A stretch of DNA of 64,000 nt from an uncultured Clostridia bacterium (GTDB lineage Bacteria > Bacillota > Clostridia > TANB77 > CAG-508), in the NCBI GenBank assembly GCA_934121905.1, contig CAKOVI010000001.1, forward strand, positions 186,001 to 250,000, in the 5' to 3' direction. Each line of letters opens with the position of its first letter. The first letter of the stretch is position 1. Positions 36,047 to 45,189 of this stretch are shown here, in pieces. The position numbers and the translations under genes were made by a program. The notes under the pieces were generated by a model. That model searched no databases and had not been told where the DNA came from. It worked only from the letters and a program-made list of their open reading frames with translations.

Positions 36047-38416
36047 TTAATTATTATTATCCTTTTTAAAATTAACAACAATAGCATCATCATTATTCAA
36101 AAACAAATTAGAAGAAGTATTAGATTGAATAGGGTCAACCTCATCAGTTTTATTATCCTTAAAACTAACTTTCTTTGGATTGAATTTTTTACTTGAAGGG
36201 CTATCATCGTTAGAATCTGAAATTGCATCACTAGAAGTATATTTTGCAAAATCATATTTTTTTCCTTTATGTTTCTCTTTATATTTAGGTGCCATAAAAT
36301 TAATAATACCATCACTATTCTGAGGAGCACCATTATCTCCAACTATTTTATATGCGCATTTATCATCTGTTAAGAACTGCATACTACCAGCCATGATTTT
36401 ATCTTTATAATCATATTTTACTTCTTTTATAGAACTAGCTGTTTTACCTGTTTTTGTGTCAAAATCACGTGGTTTATATATCCATTGTTTCCATTGACCA
36501 ATTTCTTTTTGCCACCATTGCAACTCATCAATAGGAGCTGCACCACCAGTATAAACTTTACTTGCACAGTTAGAAAGAATAGTACTATTAAATTTAGCCA
36601 TTGCAGAATTTTCCGAAACAACATTTCCAAGACTAACATTAGTAACACCAGATGTACCAAACATTGAAATACTTTGAGCTGAAATTGTAGTTCCAACACA
36701 ATATTTTCTGTACATTGTAAATATTGTTTCTGTATCTTTTGTAACAAAATCAGGAAATTCATCAATATATAAGTAGTGTGGAATACGAGTTTTCTCATTT
36801 CCTGGTCTACGAAGTACGGCATTTTGCATTGATAGTAAGAAAAATAGTCCAAAAGCTGTACTTGCAAATTTTCCTGAATCACCACGACGTGTGCAAACAA
36901 AGATAAAGTTTCCGTTTTTTAATGTATCATCAAAGTTTATATTTGAATGTCTATTACATAAAATATTTTTAATTTTTGCAGAACGTAGTAAATTCTCTAG
37001 TCTACTTGATATGTAAAATGCGTATTTTTCCATATTTTCTTTACCTTTGCTTTCAGGGTAAAAATTCTTTTCGAAGAACATGGTAAGCATAGAATATTCG
37101 TCAGCCAGTTCGTGATTTCTTTTTAGAATTTCACACATTTTTTGTACTAAAGTGAAATTGTTTAATAGTTTTAGCAAATCTTCCATATTTGGAAGTACAC
37201 CATCATTCATTTGAGGGTATATTAATTTTAAAAGTATTGTTAGATTTTCTAATATTTGAATAACTATATCTTCTGAATAATTATCATTATCTGGAGCTTT
37301 TATTCCATTTAATGTTGAAGAAATTGTTACTGCAATTGTATTAGGGTCATCATATACAAATGGATTTAGTCCAACTGAATCAGCTGGATTTAATGGGTCA
37401 AGTAATGTATAAGGTATTCCATAATTTTGACAAACATCAATCATGTTAAATATACTTTCACTATCAGGAGAAAGGTATGTCATACCAACATCTCTGTAAA
37501 TTGGCTTTGGAGAAGTTGTTAGAGTCATTTTTTGCATAAATGTTTTATATAAAGTTTCTTTTCCAAAAGCTGGTGTTAACATATTTAATGTAAAGTTTGC
37601 ATTTAAATAATCATTACTATAAGGACCAGAAAGTGTTGCAATTCCAGTTTTTAATGCTGTGAATCCAAGTTCTTTTGATGCTTCCTTAAAGAAGAATTTC
37701 TTTTCAATATCTTGTGCAATCATTGGCTCAAATATTCTTGAAGTTTTTCCTGAACCAGAGCCACCACATACTAGAAGTGATCTATATCTTGCTGTTTCAC
37801 CATATACTACTTTTTTTCCTGTATTAAAATCATAAACAAAGCTTGTGTCACACATATATGCAGTATGTTTGATAGATGAATCGGATAAATTGATTCCTGC
37901 ATAATCCCAAATTGATTTGATTTTTTCAGCAGAATCATTTATATCGAATAATATATTTTTGGTAATAAATGGGTAGAATGTTGCTAGTGGTAAATAAAGT
38001 GATATTGCTGAAAATGCGTGTCTTACCATACTTGGAAAGTTTGTAACTATATTTGCATAGTTTGGAACAGATAAAAATAACATCCAAAGACCTGCATTTA
38101 ACCATTGTGTAAACATTGATATTGCTATTATATAAATTGATACAAGGTATGTATAAAATAGTGTTACTTTATGTGATCTATCATGTGCAAAACTTGATTT
38201 TCCTGAAAATGCAAATGCAAATGCCGGGCAAGCGAGTGCTAAAGTGTATCTAATTGGCCCCCAATATGAGGAAGAGACTCCTGTAAATATCATTAAGAGC
38301 ATTTCAACTACTCTATCTATACATATGTAAAAAGAAATTAAGGTTAGTATAAAGGTGAAAAATGTGTTTCTATTTACATTTAATTTTTTTAGTAATTTGT
38401 CTATTAATTTCATCAT
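36047..38416 (-). CDS. VirD4/TraG-like type IV coupling ATPase (orphan)
   Basis: The 789-residue protein has N-terminal transmembrane helices in the first 160 residues and a P-loop CGGSGSGKTSRIFEPM near 222. Walker B is YLYIDEFPDFV, and a TraM-recognition-type end carries VTNVSLGNVVSENSAMAKF. A low-complexity Asp/Ser/Asn tail follows. It is a conjugative coupling protein by family, yet no relaxase, VirB4 or ICE end is nearby; the neighbours are housekeeping genes. The start is the first of two ATGs, 7 bases after AGAGGG. Confidence 0.85.
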   Translation of the reverse strand: MMKLIDKLLKKLNVNRNTFFTFILTLISFYICIDRVVEMLLMIFTGVSSSYWGPIRYTLALACPAFAFAFSGKSSFAHDRSHKVTLFYTYLVSIYIIAISMFTQWLNAGLWMLFLSVPNYANIVTNFPSMVRHAFSAISLYLPLATFYPFITKNILFDINDSAEKIKSIWDYAGINLSDSSIKHTAYMCDTSFVYDFNTGKKVVYGETARYRSLLVCGGSGSGKTSRIFEPMIAQDIEKKFFFKEASKELGFTALKTGIATLSGPYSNDYLNANFTLNMLTPAFGKETLYKTFMQKMTLTTSPKPIYRDVGMTYLSPDSESIFNMIDVCQNYGIPYTLLDPLNPADSVGLNPFVYDDPNTIAVTISSTLNGIKAPDNDNYSEDIVIQILENLTILLKLIYPQMNDGVLPNMEDLLKLLNNFTLVQKMCEILKRNHELADEYSMLTMFFEKNFYPESKGKENMEKYAFYISSRLENLLRSAKIKNILCNRHSNINFDDTLKNGNFIFVCTRRGDSGKFASTAFGLFFLLSMQNAVLRRPGNEKTRIPHYLYIDEFPDFVTKDTETIFTMYRKYCVGTTISAQSISMFGTSGVTNVSLGNVVSENSAMAKFNSTILSNCASKVYTGGAAPIDELQWWQKEIGQWKQWIYKPRDFDTKTGKTASSIKEVKYDYKDKIMAGSMQFLTDDKCAYKIVGDNGAPQNSDGIINFMAPKYKEKHKGKKYDFAKYTSSDAISDSNDDSPSSKKFNPKKVSFKDNKTDEVDPIQSNTSSNLFLNNDDAIVVNFKKDNNN

Positions 38417-38601
38417 ATATTAATCCCTCTTATTTTTATATTTTTCAATCCATTCTATTATCCTACAAAATGAAGAAAATTACAAGGGAAAATGGGAAAA
38501 AAGTGTAATTTCTTGTTTTGTTTGATTGGAGGTGAATTTATATATATGTAAATGGTTTTAATATAGAGTACAAGGTATTTTGATAAAAATTGGAAAAATG
38601 C
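38417..38601. other. Divergent intergenic region upstream of infC
   Basis: It lies between the minus-strand VirD4-like gene and the infC promoter. I see no ORF or clear structure other than AT-rich DNA. Confidence 0.5.
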
Positions 38602-38630
38602 TTGACAAGTTCAAAAAAAAATAATATAAT
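38602..38630 (+). promoter_or_regulatory. Promoter of infC-rpmI-rplT
   Basis: Perfect TTGACA and TATAAT hexamers are separated by 17 bp. Confidence 0.85.
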
Positions 38631-38638
38631 ACCATATG

Positions 38639-38787
38639 TTGCAAGAAGAAGTATCCACTTCTCACCTTAACCACTAAGGGAAAAGGTAAGAAAATAAAAT
38701 AATTAACCAAATTATTTGGCGTGGATTAATTGGCTTATCTTGTAACAAAGAAAAGTCAATTTTTTATTGTTTTAGGAGGTGTTTTTT
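38639..38787 (+). promoter_or_regulatory. Structured leader of infC-rpmI-rplT
   Basis: A long-range helix GTTGCAAG (38639-38646) with CTTGTAAC near 38740 encloses local hairpins such as ACCTT/AAGGT and AATAATT/AAATTATT. This position and form match the L20-controlled autoregulatory leader of Firmicutes, in which L20 binding reduces infC operon expression. Confidence 0.7.
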
Positions 38788-39297
38788 ATAAAACAAGAAT
38801 TACCAATAAATGGTCAAATAAGAGCAAGAGAAGTACAATTAATAGGAGACGAAGGAGAAAAGTTAGGAGTTGTTTCATTAAAAGAAGCATTAGAAATAGC
38901 TGAGGAAAAAAAGCTAGACTTAGTATTAGTTGCTCCAAATTCAAAACCACCAGTTTGTAAAATAATGAACTATGGAAAATACAAATTTGAGCAAGCTAAA
39001 AAAGAAAAAGAAGCAAAGAAAAAGCAAAAAATAGCTGAGATAAAAGAAATAAGAATAACTCCAAATATAGAAGAACACGATTTTGGATTTAAAGCAAAAA
39101 ATGCAAGAAAATTCATAGAAGATGGAAACAAAGTAAAAATAACAGTAAGATTTAAAGGAAGAGAAGTAAACAATTCTAAATTAGGAGAAGATGTACTAAA
39201 TAAATTCATAGAAAATCTATCAGACATCGCAAATGTAGATAAAAAACCTAAATTAGAAGGCAGAAATATGTTTATTATGCTATCTAAAAAAGCGTAA
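38788..39297 (+). CDS. infC: Translation initiation factor IF-3
   Basis: IF-3 checks start codons on the 30S subunit. Family blocks are INGQIRAREVQLI, LGVVSLKEALEIAEE and the linker-C domain ITPNIEEHDFGFKAKNA. The only well-placed start, 7 bases after AGGAGGT, is the rare codon ATA at 38788; the GTG at 38779 lies inside the ribosome site. Non-canonical starts of infC are a known device for IF-3 autoregulation. The protein is 169 residues. Confidence 0.93.
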   Translation: MKQELPINGQIRAREVQLIGDEGEKLGVVSLKEALEIAEEKKLDLVLVAPNSKPPVCKIMNYGKYKFEQAKKEKEAKKKQKIAEIKEIRITPNIEEHDFGFKAKNARKFIEDGNKVKITVRFKGREVNNSKLGEDVLNKFIENLSDIANVDKKPKLEGRNMFIMLSKKA

Positions 39298-39335
39298 AAT
39301 ATATAAAAATCAAAAAATTGAAAGGAGTTTTAATC

Positions 39336-39539
39336 ATGCCTAAAATGAAAACAAATAAGGCTGCAAAGAAAAGATATTCTTTAACAGCTACAGGAAAAGT
39401 AAAAAGAACAACATCAGGAAGAAGACACTTATTAGCAAATAAAACAAAAAGACAAAAATTAAATAGCAGACGCCCAGGTGCTTATGCAGACAAAACATGT
39501 GAAAATACAATTAAGAAATTATTACCATATGGTAACTAA
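39336..39539 (+). CDS. rpmI: 50S ribosomal protein L35
   Basis: The 67-residue basic protein MPKMKTNKAAKKRY... is the classic L35. The ATG at 39336 follows AAAGGAG; the upstream TTG includes that site. It is the second gene of the infC operon. Confidence 0.96.
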   Translation: MPKMKTNKAAKKRYSLTATGKVKRTTSGRRHLLANKTKRQKLNSRRPGAYADKTCENTIKKLLPYGN

Positions 39540-39564
39540 AAAGTAGAAAGGAGAATAAAAGAAA

Positions 39565-39915
39565 ATGGCAAGAGTAAAAACAGCAAAAATAACAAGAAGA
39601 AGACATAAAAAAGTTTTAAAACAAGCTAAAGGATATTTTGGTGCAAAACACTATAGATTCAGAAATGCAAACCAAGCAGTATTAAAATCATTATCTTACG
39701 CTTATGTAGGAAGAAAAGATAGAAAAAGTGATTTCAGAAAATTATGGATAGCTAGAATAAACGCTGCTGCAAGAATGAATGGTTTAACATATAGCAAATT
39801 AATCGCAGGATTAAAGAAAGCTAATGTTACAATAAACAGAAAAATGTTAGCAGAAATAGCTGTAAATGATGAAAAAGCATTTGCAGAAATAGCTAATATT
39901 GCTAAAAATGCGTAA
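39565..39915 (+). CDS. rplT: 50S ribosomal protein L20
   Basis: The 116-residue protein is an early-assembly 23S-binding protein and the repressor of its own operon through the leader RNA. Family sequence is clear (ARVKTAKITRRRHKKVLK and YSKLIAGLKKA). GAAAGGAG precedes the ATG. Confidence 0.97.
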   Translation: MARVKTAKITRRRHKKVLKQAKGYFGAKHYRFRNANQAVLKSLSYAYVGRKDRKSDFRKLWIARINAAARMNGLTYSKLIAGLKKANVTINRKMLAEIAVNDEKAFAEIANIAKNA

Positions 39916-39930
39916 ATAAATAATTAATGG

Positions 39931-39960
39931 CAACCTTTGTGAAAACGGGGGTTGTTTTTT
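39931..39960 (+). terminator. Terminator of infC-rpmI-rplT
   Basis: CAACC/GGTTG stem extended by wobble pairs, followed by TTTTTT. Confidence 0.7.
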
Positions 39961-40045
39961 ATTGCAGGTGAGGGACCATTGGGGTCGGTTCTTTCGAGAT
40001 TTAATTAGAAAAAGACCTACTATAAAAGCAGGTCTAAATCTGGGG

Positions 40046-40180
40046 TTATAATGCTACGTTTTTGATAATCTCCGTATGTATTGATAACCCGTTATCATAC
40101 ATATAAGCTGCATAAGCAACAGCTAGATAAAGTATAGAGATTAAAACGTAGAATAGTAATTTTTTTGCTTTAGTTTTCAT
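40046..40180 (-). CDS. 44-residue single-pass membrane peptide
   Basis: It starts MKTKAKKLLFYVLISILYLA, with one hydrophobic helix at about 8-27 followed by a short polar tail. It has AAAGGGG before the ATG, its own near-perfect promoter on the minus strand and a terminator hairpin (AGACCTGC.../...GTAGGTCT, about 40010-40034). Function unknown; a small toxin or membrane-modulating peptide is possible. Confidence 0.6.
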   Translation of the reverse strand: MKTKAKKLLFYVLISILYLAVAYAAYMYDNGLSIHTEIIKNVAL

Positions 40181-40226
40181 AAAGTTTTTCCCCTTTCAAA
40201 TTTTGAAAATTATCAGTATCAATATT

Positions 40227-40255
40227 ATTATACTACCAAATTAAAAAGATGTCAA
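40227..40255 (-). promoter_or_regulatory. Promoter of the 44-residue peptide gene
   Basis: On the minus strand, perfect TTGACA and TATAAT hexamers are separated by 17 bp. Confidence 0.75.
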
Positions 40256-40282
40256 AAAATGTAAAATAAGGAGTACAAGAAA

Positions 40283-41008
40283 ATGAAAAAAATATTAATA
40301 ATATCTGCAATGGCAGATGTAGAACTAAACTATCTAATAGAAAATCTACAAGAAAAGCAAATAATAGAAAGCAAACTATGCAAATTCTACAAAGGAAAAA
40401 TATATGAGAATGAAATAATCTTATGTGATTCCAAAGTAGGGCTAATAAATAATGCAGCAGCAACAACACTAGCAATAGAAAAGTTCGAACCTGATTACAT
40501 AATAAATCAAGGATGTGCTGGAGCAATATCAAGAAATATTCATAAATCTGATATAGTAATAGGAACAGACTGTATAAACATAACATCAATAAATACAAAA
40601 TTTAAAGAAGAAGGAAAAGGTTACAATCTAGATGACTGGGAACTAATAAATTTTGTTGCGGGAGAAAAAGACAGATTGATTCCGCAAAATGCGAGTGAAG
40701 AATTAATACAAAAAGTAAAAAAAATAGAAAAAAGTTATCAATATGGAGAAATTCATTATGGAAGAATTGGAAGTGGAGACATTTGGAATTCTGAATGTGA
40801 TTGGTTAATCAAGATGAATGAAAAATACGAAATATTATGTGAGGAAATGGAAGGCATAGCTGTATATACAGTAGCAAATCAATATAAAATTCCAGTAATT
40901 GGGATAAGAGTTATATCAGATAATGAAATTCTAAAAGAAGAGTATGATAGAAAAGTTAGCATAAGAGCTCAAGAATTTACAATGAATTTATTAAAAGAAA
41001 TGTTCTAA
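40283..41008 (+). CDS. Nucleoside phosphorylase-superfamily protein (MTA/SAH nucleosidase-like)
   Basis: The 241-residue protein has the family fold: ADVELNYLIENL, the loop NQGCAGAISR and the substrate-binding CEEMEGIAVYTVA followed by the catalytic ISDNE. It likely cleaves methylthioadenosine/adenosylhomocysteine or a related nucleoside. AAGGAG precedes the ATG. Confidence 0.85.
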   Translation: MKKILIISAMADVELNYLIENLQEKQIIESKLCKFYKGKIYENEIILCDSKVGLINNAAATTLAIEKFEPDYIINQGCAGAISRNIHKSDIVIGTDCINITSINTKFKEEGKGYNLDDWELINFVAGEKDRLIPQNASEELIQKVKKIEKSYQYGEIHYGRIGSGDIWNSECDWLIKMNEKYEILCEEMEGIAVYTVANQYKIPVIGIRVISDNEILKEEYDRKVSIRAQEFTMNLLKEMF

Positions 41009-41093
41009 TTTGTAGAATATTTCTTTTTTTCTACAATAAGAAAAGACAAATTTTTTATAATAAAGGGTCTATAATATAAATCAAGGTGAGGGC

Positions 41094-41982
41094 ATGACAG
41101 TTTATTTAGATATTATATTTTTAGAAAATTTTATTTTAAATTTTATTATATTATATGCATGTGGATTAATCAGCAAATACAAAATGAAATTTTATAAAAT
41201 AGCAATACGGCAGTATTTTAGGAGCAACTTATGTAATCATATATTACTACATTGATTTACAAAACAGTTTTAATATTTTAGGGAAATTTATTTTATCTGT
41301 TTTAATGATATATATATCTTTTGCACCAAAGAACATAAAAGAAATGGCAAAAATGTTGGTATTTTTCTATTTTGTATCATTTGTATTTGGAGGGGCAGCA
41401 TTAGGAGTTATATATATGGTAAATTCAGGAAAAATATCAATTCAAAATGGAATAATAGTTGGAAATTATACACTTGTTACAGTATTTTTAGGAGTAATAG
41501 TTGCTTTCGTAATAATACTTTTAGCATTTAGATTTGTAAAAGCAAAGATATCTAAAAAAGATTTATATTGCAATATTATAATAAAAATAAATCAAAAAAG
41601 AATAAAAACAAAAGCGATGATAGATACAGGAAACCTACTTAAAGAGCCAATTACAAATATTCCAGTGGTGGTGGTAGAAAGTAAATTATTATTTAAAACC
41701 ATCCCAAATGAAATATTGGAAAATATAGAAAACATATTAGGAGGTGATTTAGAAAAAATACCAGAAAACATAAAAAATGAGTATATGTCAAAATTAAAAG
41801 TTATACCATTTTCATCTCTTGGAAAGCAAAATGGTATGTTACTTGGATTAAAGGCTGATGGAATAGAAATTGAAGAAGAAAATAATGTAAAAAATGTGGA
41901 TAAAGTTATACTGGGAATTTATAATAAAAGACTTAGCAAAAAAGATGAATATGGAGCCTTACTCGGAATTGACGTAATTTAG
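41094..41982 (+). CDS. spoIIGA: Sigma-E processing peptidase SpoIIGA, read through a +1 shift
   Basis: SpoIIGA is the membrane aspartic protease that removes the pro-sequence of sigma-E in the mother cell. It has five N-terminal transmembrane helices and a cytoplasmic protease domain with AMIDTGNLLKEP at about residue 180. The first 38 codons and the rest are in different frames, joined at an in-frame CGG (41208-41210). Dropping C gives KIAI-GSILGATYVII and 295 residues, the normal length; otherwise translation stops at 53 residues. sigE follows, as in all spore formers. Confidence 0.93.
41208..41211 (+). other. In-frame CGGC, inferred +1 frameshift (spoIIGA)
   Basis: The preceding codon is ATA and Gly is decoded from GGC. 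This is the only CGGC example, so any GGN glycine can follow. Confidence 0.9.
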
Positions 41983-42026
41983 AAAGGAGGCAGCTTTGTT
42001 CAGAACAAAAAACAAGGCGAAGAAAA

Positions 42027-42765
42027 ATGAATCTTATTGAAATGTTAAAGGAAAATGTAAATTCGTTATATGTAAAATATATAAAAAATGACGAAATTAT
42101 AGAAGAACCTATTTTTTACATAGCGGGAGCGCAAACACTTCCACCACCACTTCCAGAAGAAGAAGAACAATATTTTATACAGAAATTATCGGAAGAGGAT
42201 AATTTAGAGGCAAGACAGATTTTGATTGAAAGAAATTTAAGGCTTGTTGTATATATAGCAAAAAAATTTGAAAATACAGGAATTGGAATTGAAGATTTAA
42301 TATCAATTGGAACAATAGGATTAGCCAAAGGTGTAAACACATTTAAAGCAGATAAAAATATAAAACTTGCGACTTATGCTTCTAGATGCATAGAAAATGA
42401 AATACTTATGTATTTAAGAAGAACTAATAAATTAAAAGGAGAAATATCACTTGATGAGCCATTAAATAAAGATGCAGATGGAAATGAACTTCTATTATCA
42501 GATATTTTAGGAACAGAATATGATGTTACTTCAAAAGATATTGAAGATGAAGTTGACAAAAAGCTTTTAAGAATTTCCATTGGCAAATTAAATGATAGAG
42601 AAAAAAATATCATGGAGATGAGGTTTGGTCTAAAAAATGGAGGACATGAAAAGACTCAAAAAGAAGTGGCAGACGAGCTTCGGGATTTCACAAAGTTATA
42701 TTTCAAGATTAGAGAAAAAGATTATAAAAAAGATGAAGAAAGAGATTATGAGTAAAACTGGATAA
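42027..42765 (+). CDS. sigE: RNA polymerase sigma-E factor, read through a +1 shift
   Basis: Sigma-E drives early mother-cell transcription. The protein is 245 residues with a pro-sequence-like N-terminus and the SigE mark AGAQTLPPPL. Region 2 reads LIERNLRLVVYIAKKFENTG and region 4 ends KEVADELGISQSYISRLEKK. The recognition helix is reached only by a +1 shift at the in-frame CGG (42681-42683); unshifted translation replaces it with an unrelated 24-residue tail. spoIIGA lies directly upstream. The ATG has only a weak AAGGCGA site. Confidence 0.94.
42681..42684 (+). other. In-frame CGGG, inferred +1 frameshift (sigE)
   Basis: The preceding codon is CTT. The shift gives Gly of the invariant LGISQ turn of the helix-turn-helix. 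Both frames have similar lengths, so the conserved sequence is what shows the shift. Confidence 0.93.
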
Positions 42766-42785
42766 AAATTTATCAAAACAAAAAA

Positions 42786-42814
42786 TTGCAATTGGTACAG
42801 AAATGTGTTATACT
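42786..42814 (+). promoter_or_regulatory. Promoter of mtaB
   Basis: TTGCAA and TATACT are separated by 17 bp, 36 bp before the ATG. Confidence 0.65.
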
Positions 42815-42850
42815 AAAATTCGACAAAAAATGAAAGAGAGGCAACTTAAA

Positions 42851-44155
42851 ATGCGGAAATAAATCGAAGAAAATAGCATTTTACACATTACGGATGTAAA
42901 GTAAATCAATATGAATCAAATGCCATGGCACAGAAATTTTTAGAAAGCGGATACGAAATTTGTGGACTTGATGAACATCCAAATGTTGTGATTGTAAATA
43001 CATGTACAGTAACCAATATTGCAGATAGAAAATCAAGACAAGTTTTAAGAAAGGTAAAGGAAGAAAATCCTGAAAGCATAATTGTAGCAGTTGGTTGCTA
43101 TGTTCAAGTTGCAAAAGAAAAAGTAAATGAGATGAAGGAAATAGATTTATGCCTAGGAAATGTTGAAAAAAAGGACATTGTTTCTAAGGTTGAAGAATGT
43201 ATCAAAAAAAATCAAAAAGAAAATATAGAAATTTTCGATGTAAACAAAGAAACAGAATTCCAAGAGATGGGACTAATTACATTTTCTGAAAAAACAAGGG
43301 CAACGGTTAAGGTTCAAGATGGATGTAATAATTTCTGTACATATTGCTTAATTCCTTATGCAAGAGGTAGAATAAGAAGTAGAAAAAAGGAAAATGTAAT
43401 AGAAGAAGTTAAGCAAATTGCTAAAAAAGGAATAAAAGAAATAGTAATAACAGGAATTCATATTGCATCATATGGAAAAGACTTTGACAACAATTACAGA
43501 TTAATAGATTTACTTGAAGATTTGGATAAAATTGATGGAATAGAAAGAATTAGATTAGGTTCATTAGAGCCAACAATAGTTACAAATGAATTTGCCGAAA
43601 GGCTTTCGAAATTGTATAGTATTTGTAATCAATTTCATTTATCTCTTCAAAGTGGATGTGATGATACATTAAAAAGAATGAATAGAAAATATTCATGTGA
43701 TGAATTTGAAAATGTTACTAAAATTTTAAGAAAGTATTTTGAAGATGTGAATTTAACAACAGATATAATTGTTGGTTTTCCAGGAGAAACAAATGAAGAA
43801 TTTGAAAAGACATATGAATTTTTAAGCAAAATCAAATTTTATAAAATGCATATTTTTAAATATTCTCCAAGAGAAGGAACGCTGGCAGCTAAGATGACAA
43901 ATCAGGTCGATGGAAATATTAAAGAAGAAAGAAGTCAGAAATTGATTGAACTTTCTAATAAAAATGAGAAAGAATATAATGAGAAGTATATTGGTAAGAG
44001 TGTAGAGGTTTTATTTGAGGAAGAGAAAGATGGCTTATGGTCTGGGTATACTAAGAATTATGTGAGAGTTTTTGTTAGGAGCGATGAGAATTTGGAAAAT
44101 AGACTTCAAAAGATTGAGATAAAAGATGTTTATGAACTTCGGGCTTAGAGGATAA
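42851..44155 (+). CDS. mtaB: tRNA t6A37 methylthiotransferase, read through two to three +1 shifts
   Basis: MtaB is a radical-SAM enzyme that turns t6A37 into ms2t6A in tRNAs reading ANN codons. The only start with a ribosome site (AGAGAGG) is the ATG at 42851, whose second codon is CGG. One shift there and another at 42891 give MGNKSKKIAFYTLGCKVNQ, the textbook N-terminus. The radical-SAM cluster CNNFCTYCLIPYARG and a TRAM domain follow in one frame. A third CGG near the end would change the tail from RA to GLRG. The total is about 433 residues; unshifted, translation stops after three codons. Confidence 0.92.
42854..42857 (+). other. In-frame CGGA at codon 2, inferred +1 frameshift (mtaB)
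   Basis: The CGG follows the initiator ATG directly, so the P site would hold initiator tRNA during the event. Re-pairing of that tRNA at +1 (TGC) is not possible. Confidence 0.85.
42891..42894 (+). other. In-frame CGGA, inferred +1 frameshift (mtaB, second)
   Basis: The preceding codon is TTA. It supplies the Gly of the near-invariant TLGCKVNQ motif, 12 codons after the first shift. Confidence 0.93.
44140..44143 (+). other. In-frame CGGG near the mtaB end, possible +1 frameshift
   Basis: The preceding codon is CTT. Read as Arg the protein ends in RA; read as a shift it ends in GLRG at 44155. Conservation cannot decide, but the rule from the other sites predicts the shift. Confidence 0.55.
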
Positions 44156-44159
44156 GATA

Positions 44160-44217
44160 TTTTTTCTGATTGGGGACGGTTCTTTTTGCGAAAAGAACCG
44201 TCCCCAATCAGAAAAAA
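44160..44217. repeat. Palindromic repeat, GGGGACGGTTCTTTT family, copy A
   Basis: Perfect 27 bp arms with loop TGCG; the outer part is TTTTTTCTGATT. It is nearly identical to the copy at 46123-46176. Confidence 0.92.
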
Positions 44218-44220
44218 TCC

Positions 44221-44249
44221 TTGCAAAAAAATATAAAGTTTGATATATT
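44221..44249 (+). promoter_or_regulatory. Promoter of thyA-folA
   Basis: TTGCAA and TATATT are separated by 17 bp, just after palindrome copy A. Confidence 0.65.
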
Positions 44250-44275
44250 TAGAAAAAAACTAGGAGGAACAAAAA

Positions 44276-45133
44276 ATGACACAAGCAGACAAAAATTTTA
44301 TAGAAACATGTAAGGAAATATTAGAACATGGATATTCATCGGAAGGAACAGGTGTAAGAACCAGATGGGAAGATGGAACAGAAGCAAATTACATATCAAT
44401 AGTAGGAGTAAGTAACAAATATGACGTAGAAAAAGAATTCCCAATGATTACATTAAGAAACAACACAAACACTGTAAAAAGAGCAATTGATGAAATTTTA
44501 TGGATATGGCAAAAAAAATCAAATAAAGTATCAGACTTAAATTCTCATATATGGGACCAATGGGCAGGAGAAGATGGAACAATTGGAAAAGCATATGGAT
44601 ATCAATTAGCGAAGAAATATGAATTTAAAACAAAAGACGGAATGCAAACATTAGACCAGGTTGACTATATGTTATATTTATTAAAACATGACCCAGCAAG
44701 TAGAAGAATAATGACAAATATATTTGATTTTGGAGATTTAAAAGATATGAATTTAGAGCCATGTGCATTTGGAACTCAATGGCTTGTAAAGGGAGGAAAA
44801 TTACATCTAATATTAAATCAACGTTCACAAGATATGCTTGCTGCAAATGGCTGGAATACTATGCAATATGCAGCACTTCAATGTATGGTAGCACAATGTG
44901 TAGGGTTAAAACCTGGAACATTAACACATAATATTGGAGATTGCCATATATATGATAGACATGTTCCTCTAATAAAAAAATTGATAGAGGCAGAGCCTAT
45001 GGATGTTACACCAAAACTTGTAATAAATAATGACACAAAAGATTTTTATGAGTTTAAAGTAGAAGATTTTGAAATACAAGGATATGATTATAACAAAGAT
45101 ATCAAATTAGGAAAAATACCAGTGGCTTTATAG
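44276..45133 (+). CDS. thyA: Thymidylate synthase (ThyA type)
   Basis: The enzyme methylates dUMP to dTMP with methylenetetrahydrofolate. The 285-residue protein has the nucleophile in LEPCAFGTQW near residue 162 and the dUMP site RSQDMLAANGWNTMQY. It is followed by dihydrofolate reductase, which regenerates the folate it oxidises. AGGAGG precedes the ATG. Confidence 0.95.
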   Translation: MTQADKNFIETCKEILEHGYSSEGTGVRTRWEDGTEANYISIVGVSNKYDVEKEFPMITLRNNTNTVKRAIDEILWIWQKKSNKVSDLNSHIWDQWAGEDGTIGKAYGYQLAKKYEFKTKDGMQTLDQVDYMLYLLKHDPASRRIMTNIFDFGDLKDMNLEPCAFGTQWLVKGGKLHLILNQRSQDMLAANGWNTMQYAALQCMVAQCVGLKPGTLTHNIGDCHIYDRHVPLIKKLIEAEPMDVTPKLVINNDTKDFYEFKVEDFEIQGYDYNKDIKLGKIPVAL

Positions 45134-45189
45134 TTAACAGGTCGCGAAGTAGTAAGTGAATATATATAATAAAAAACGGAGGAATAAAA

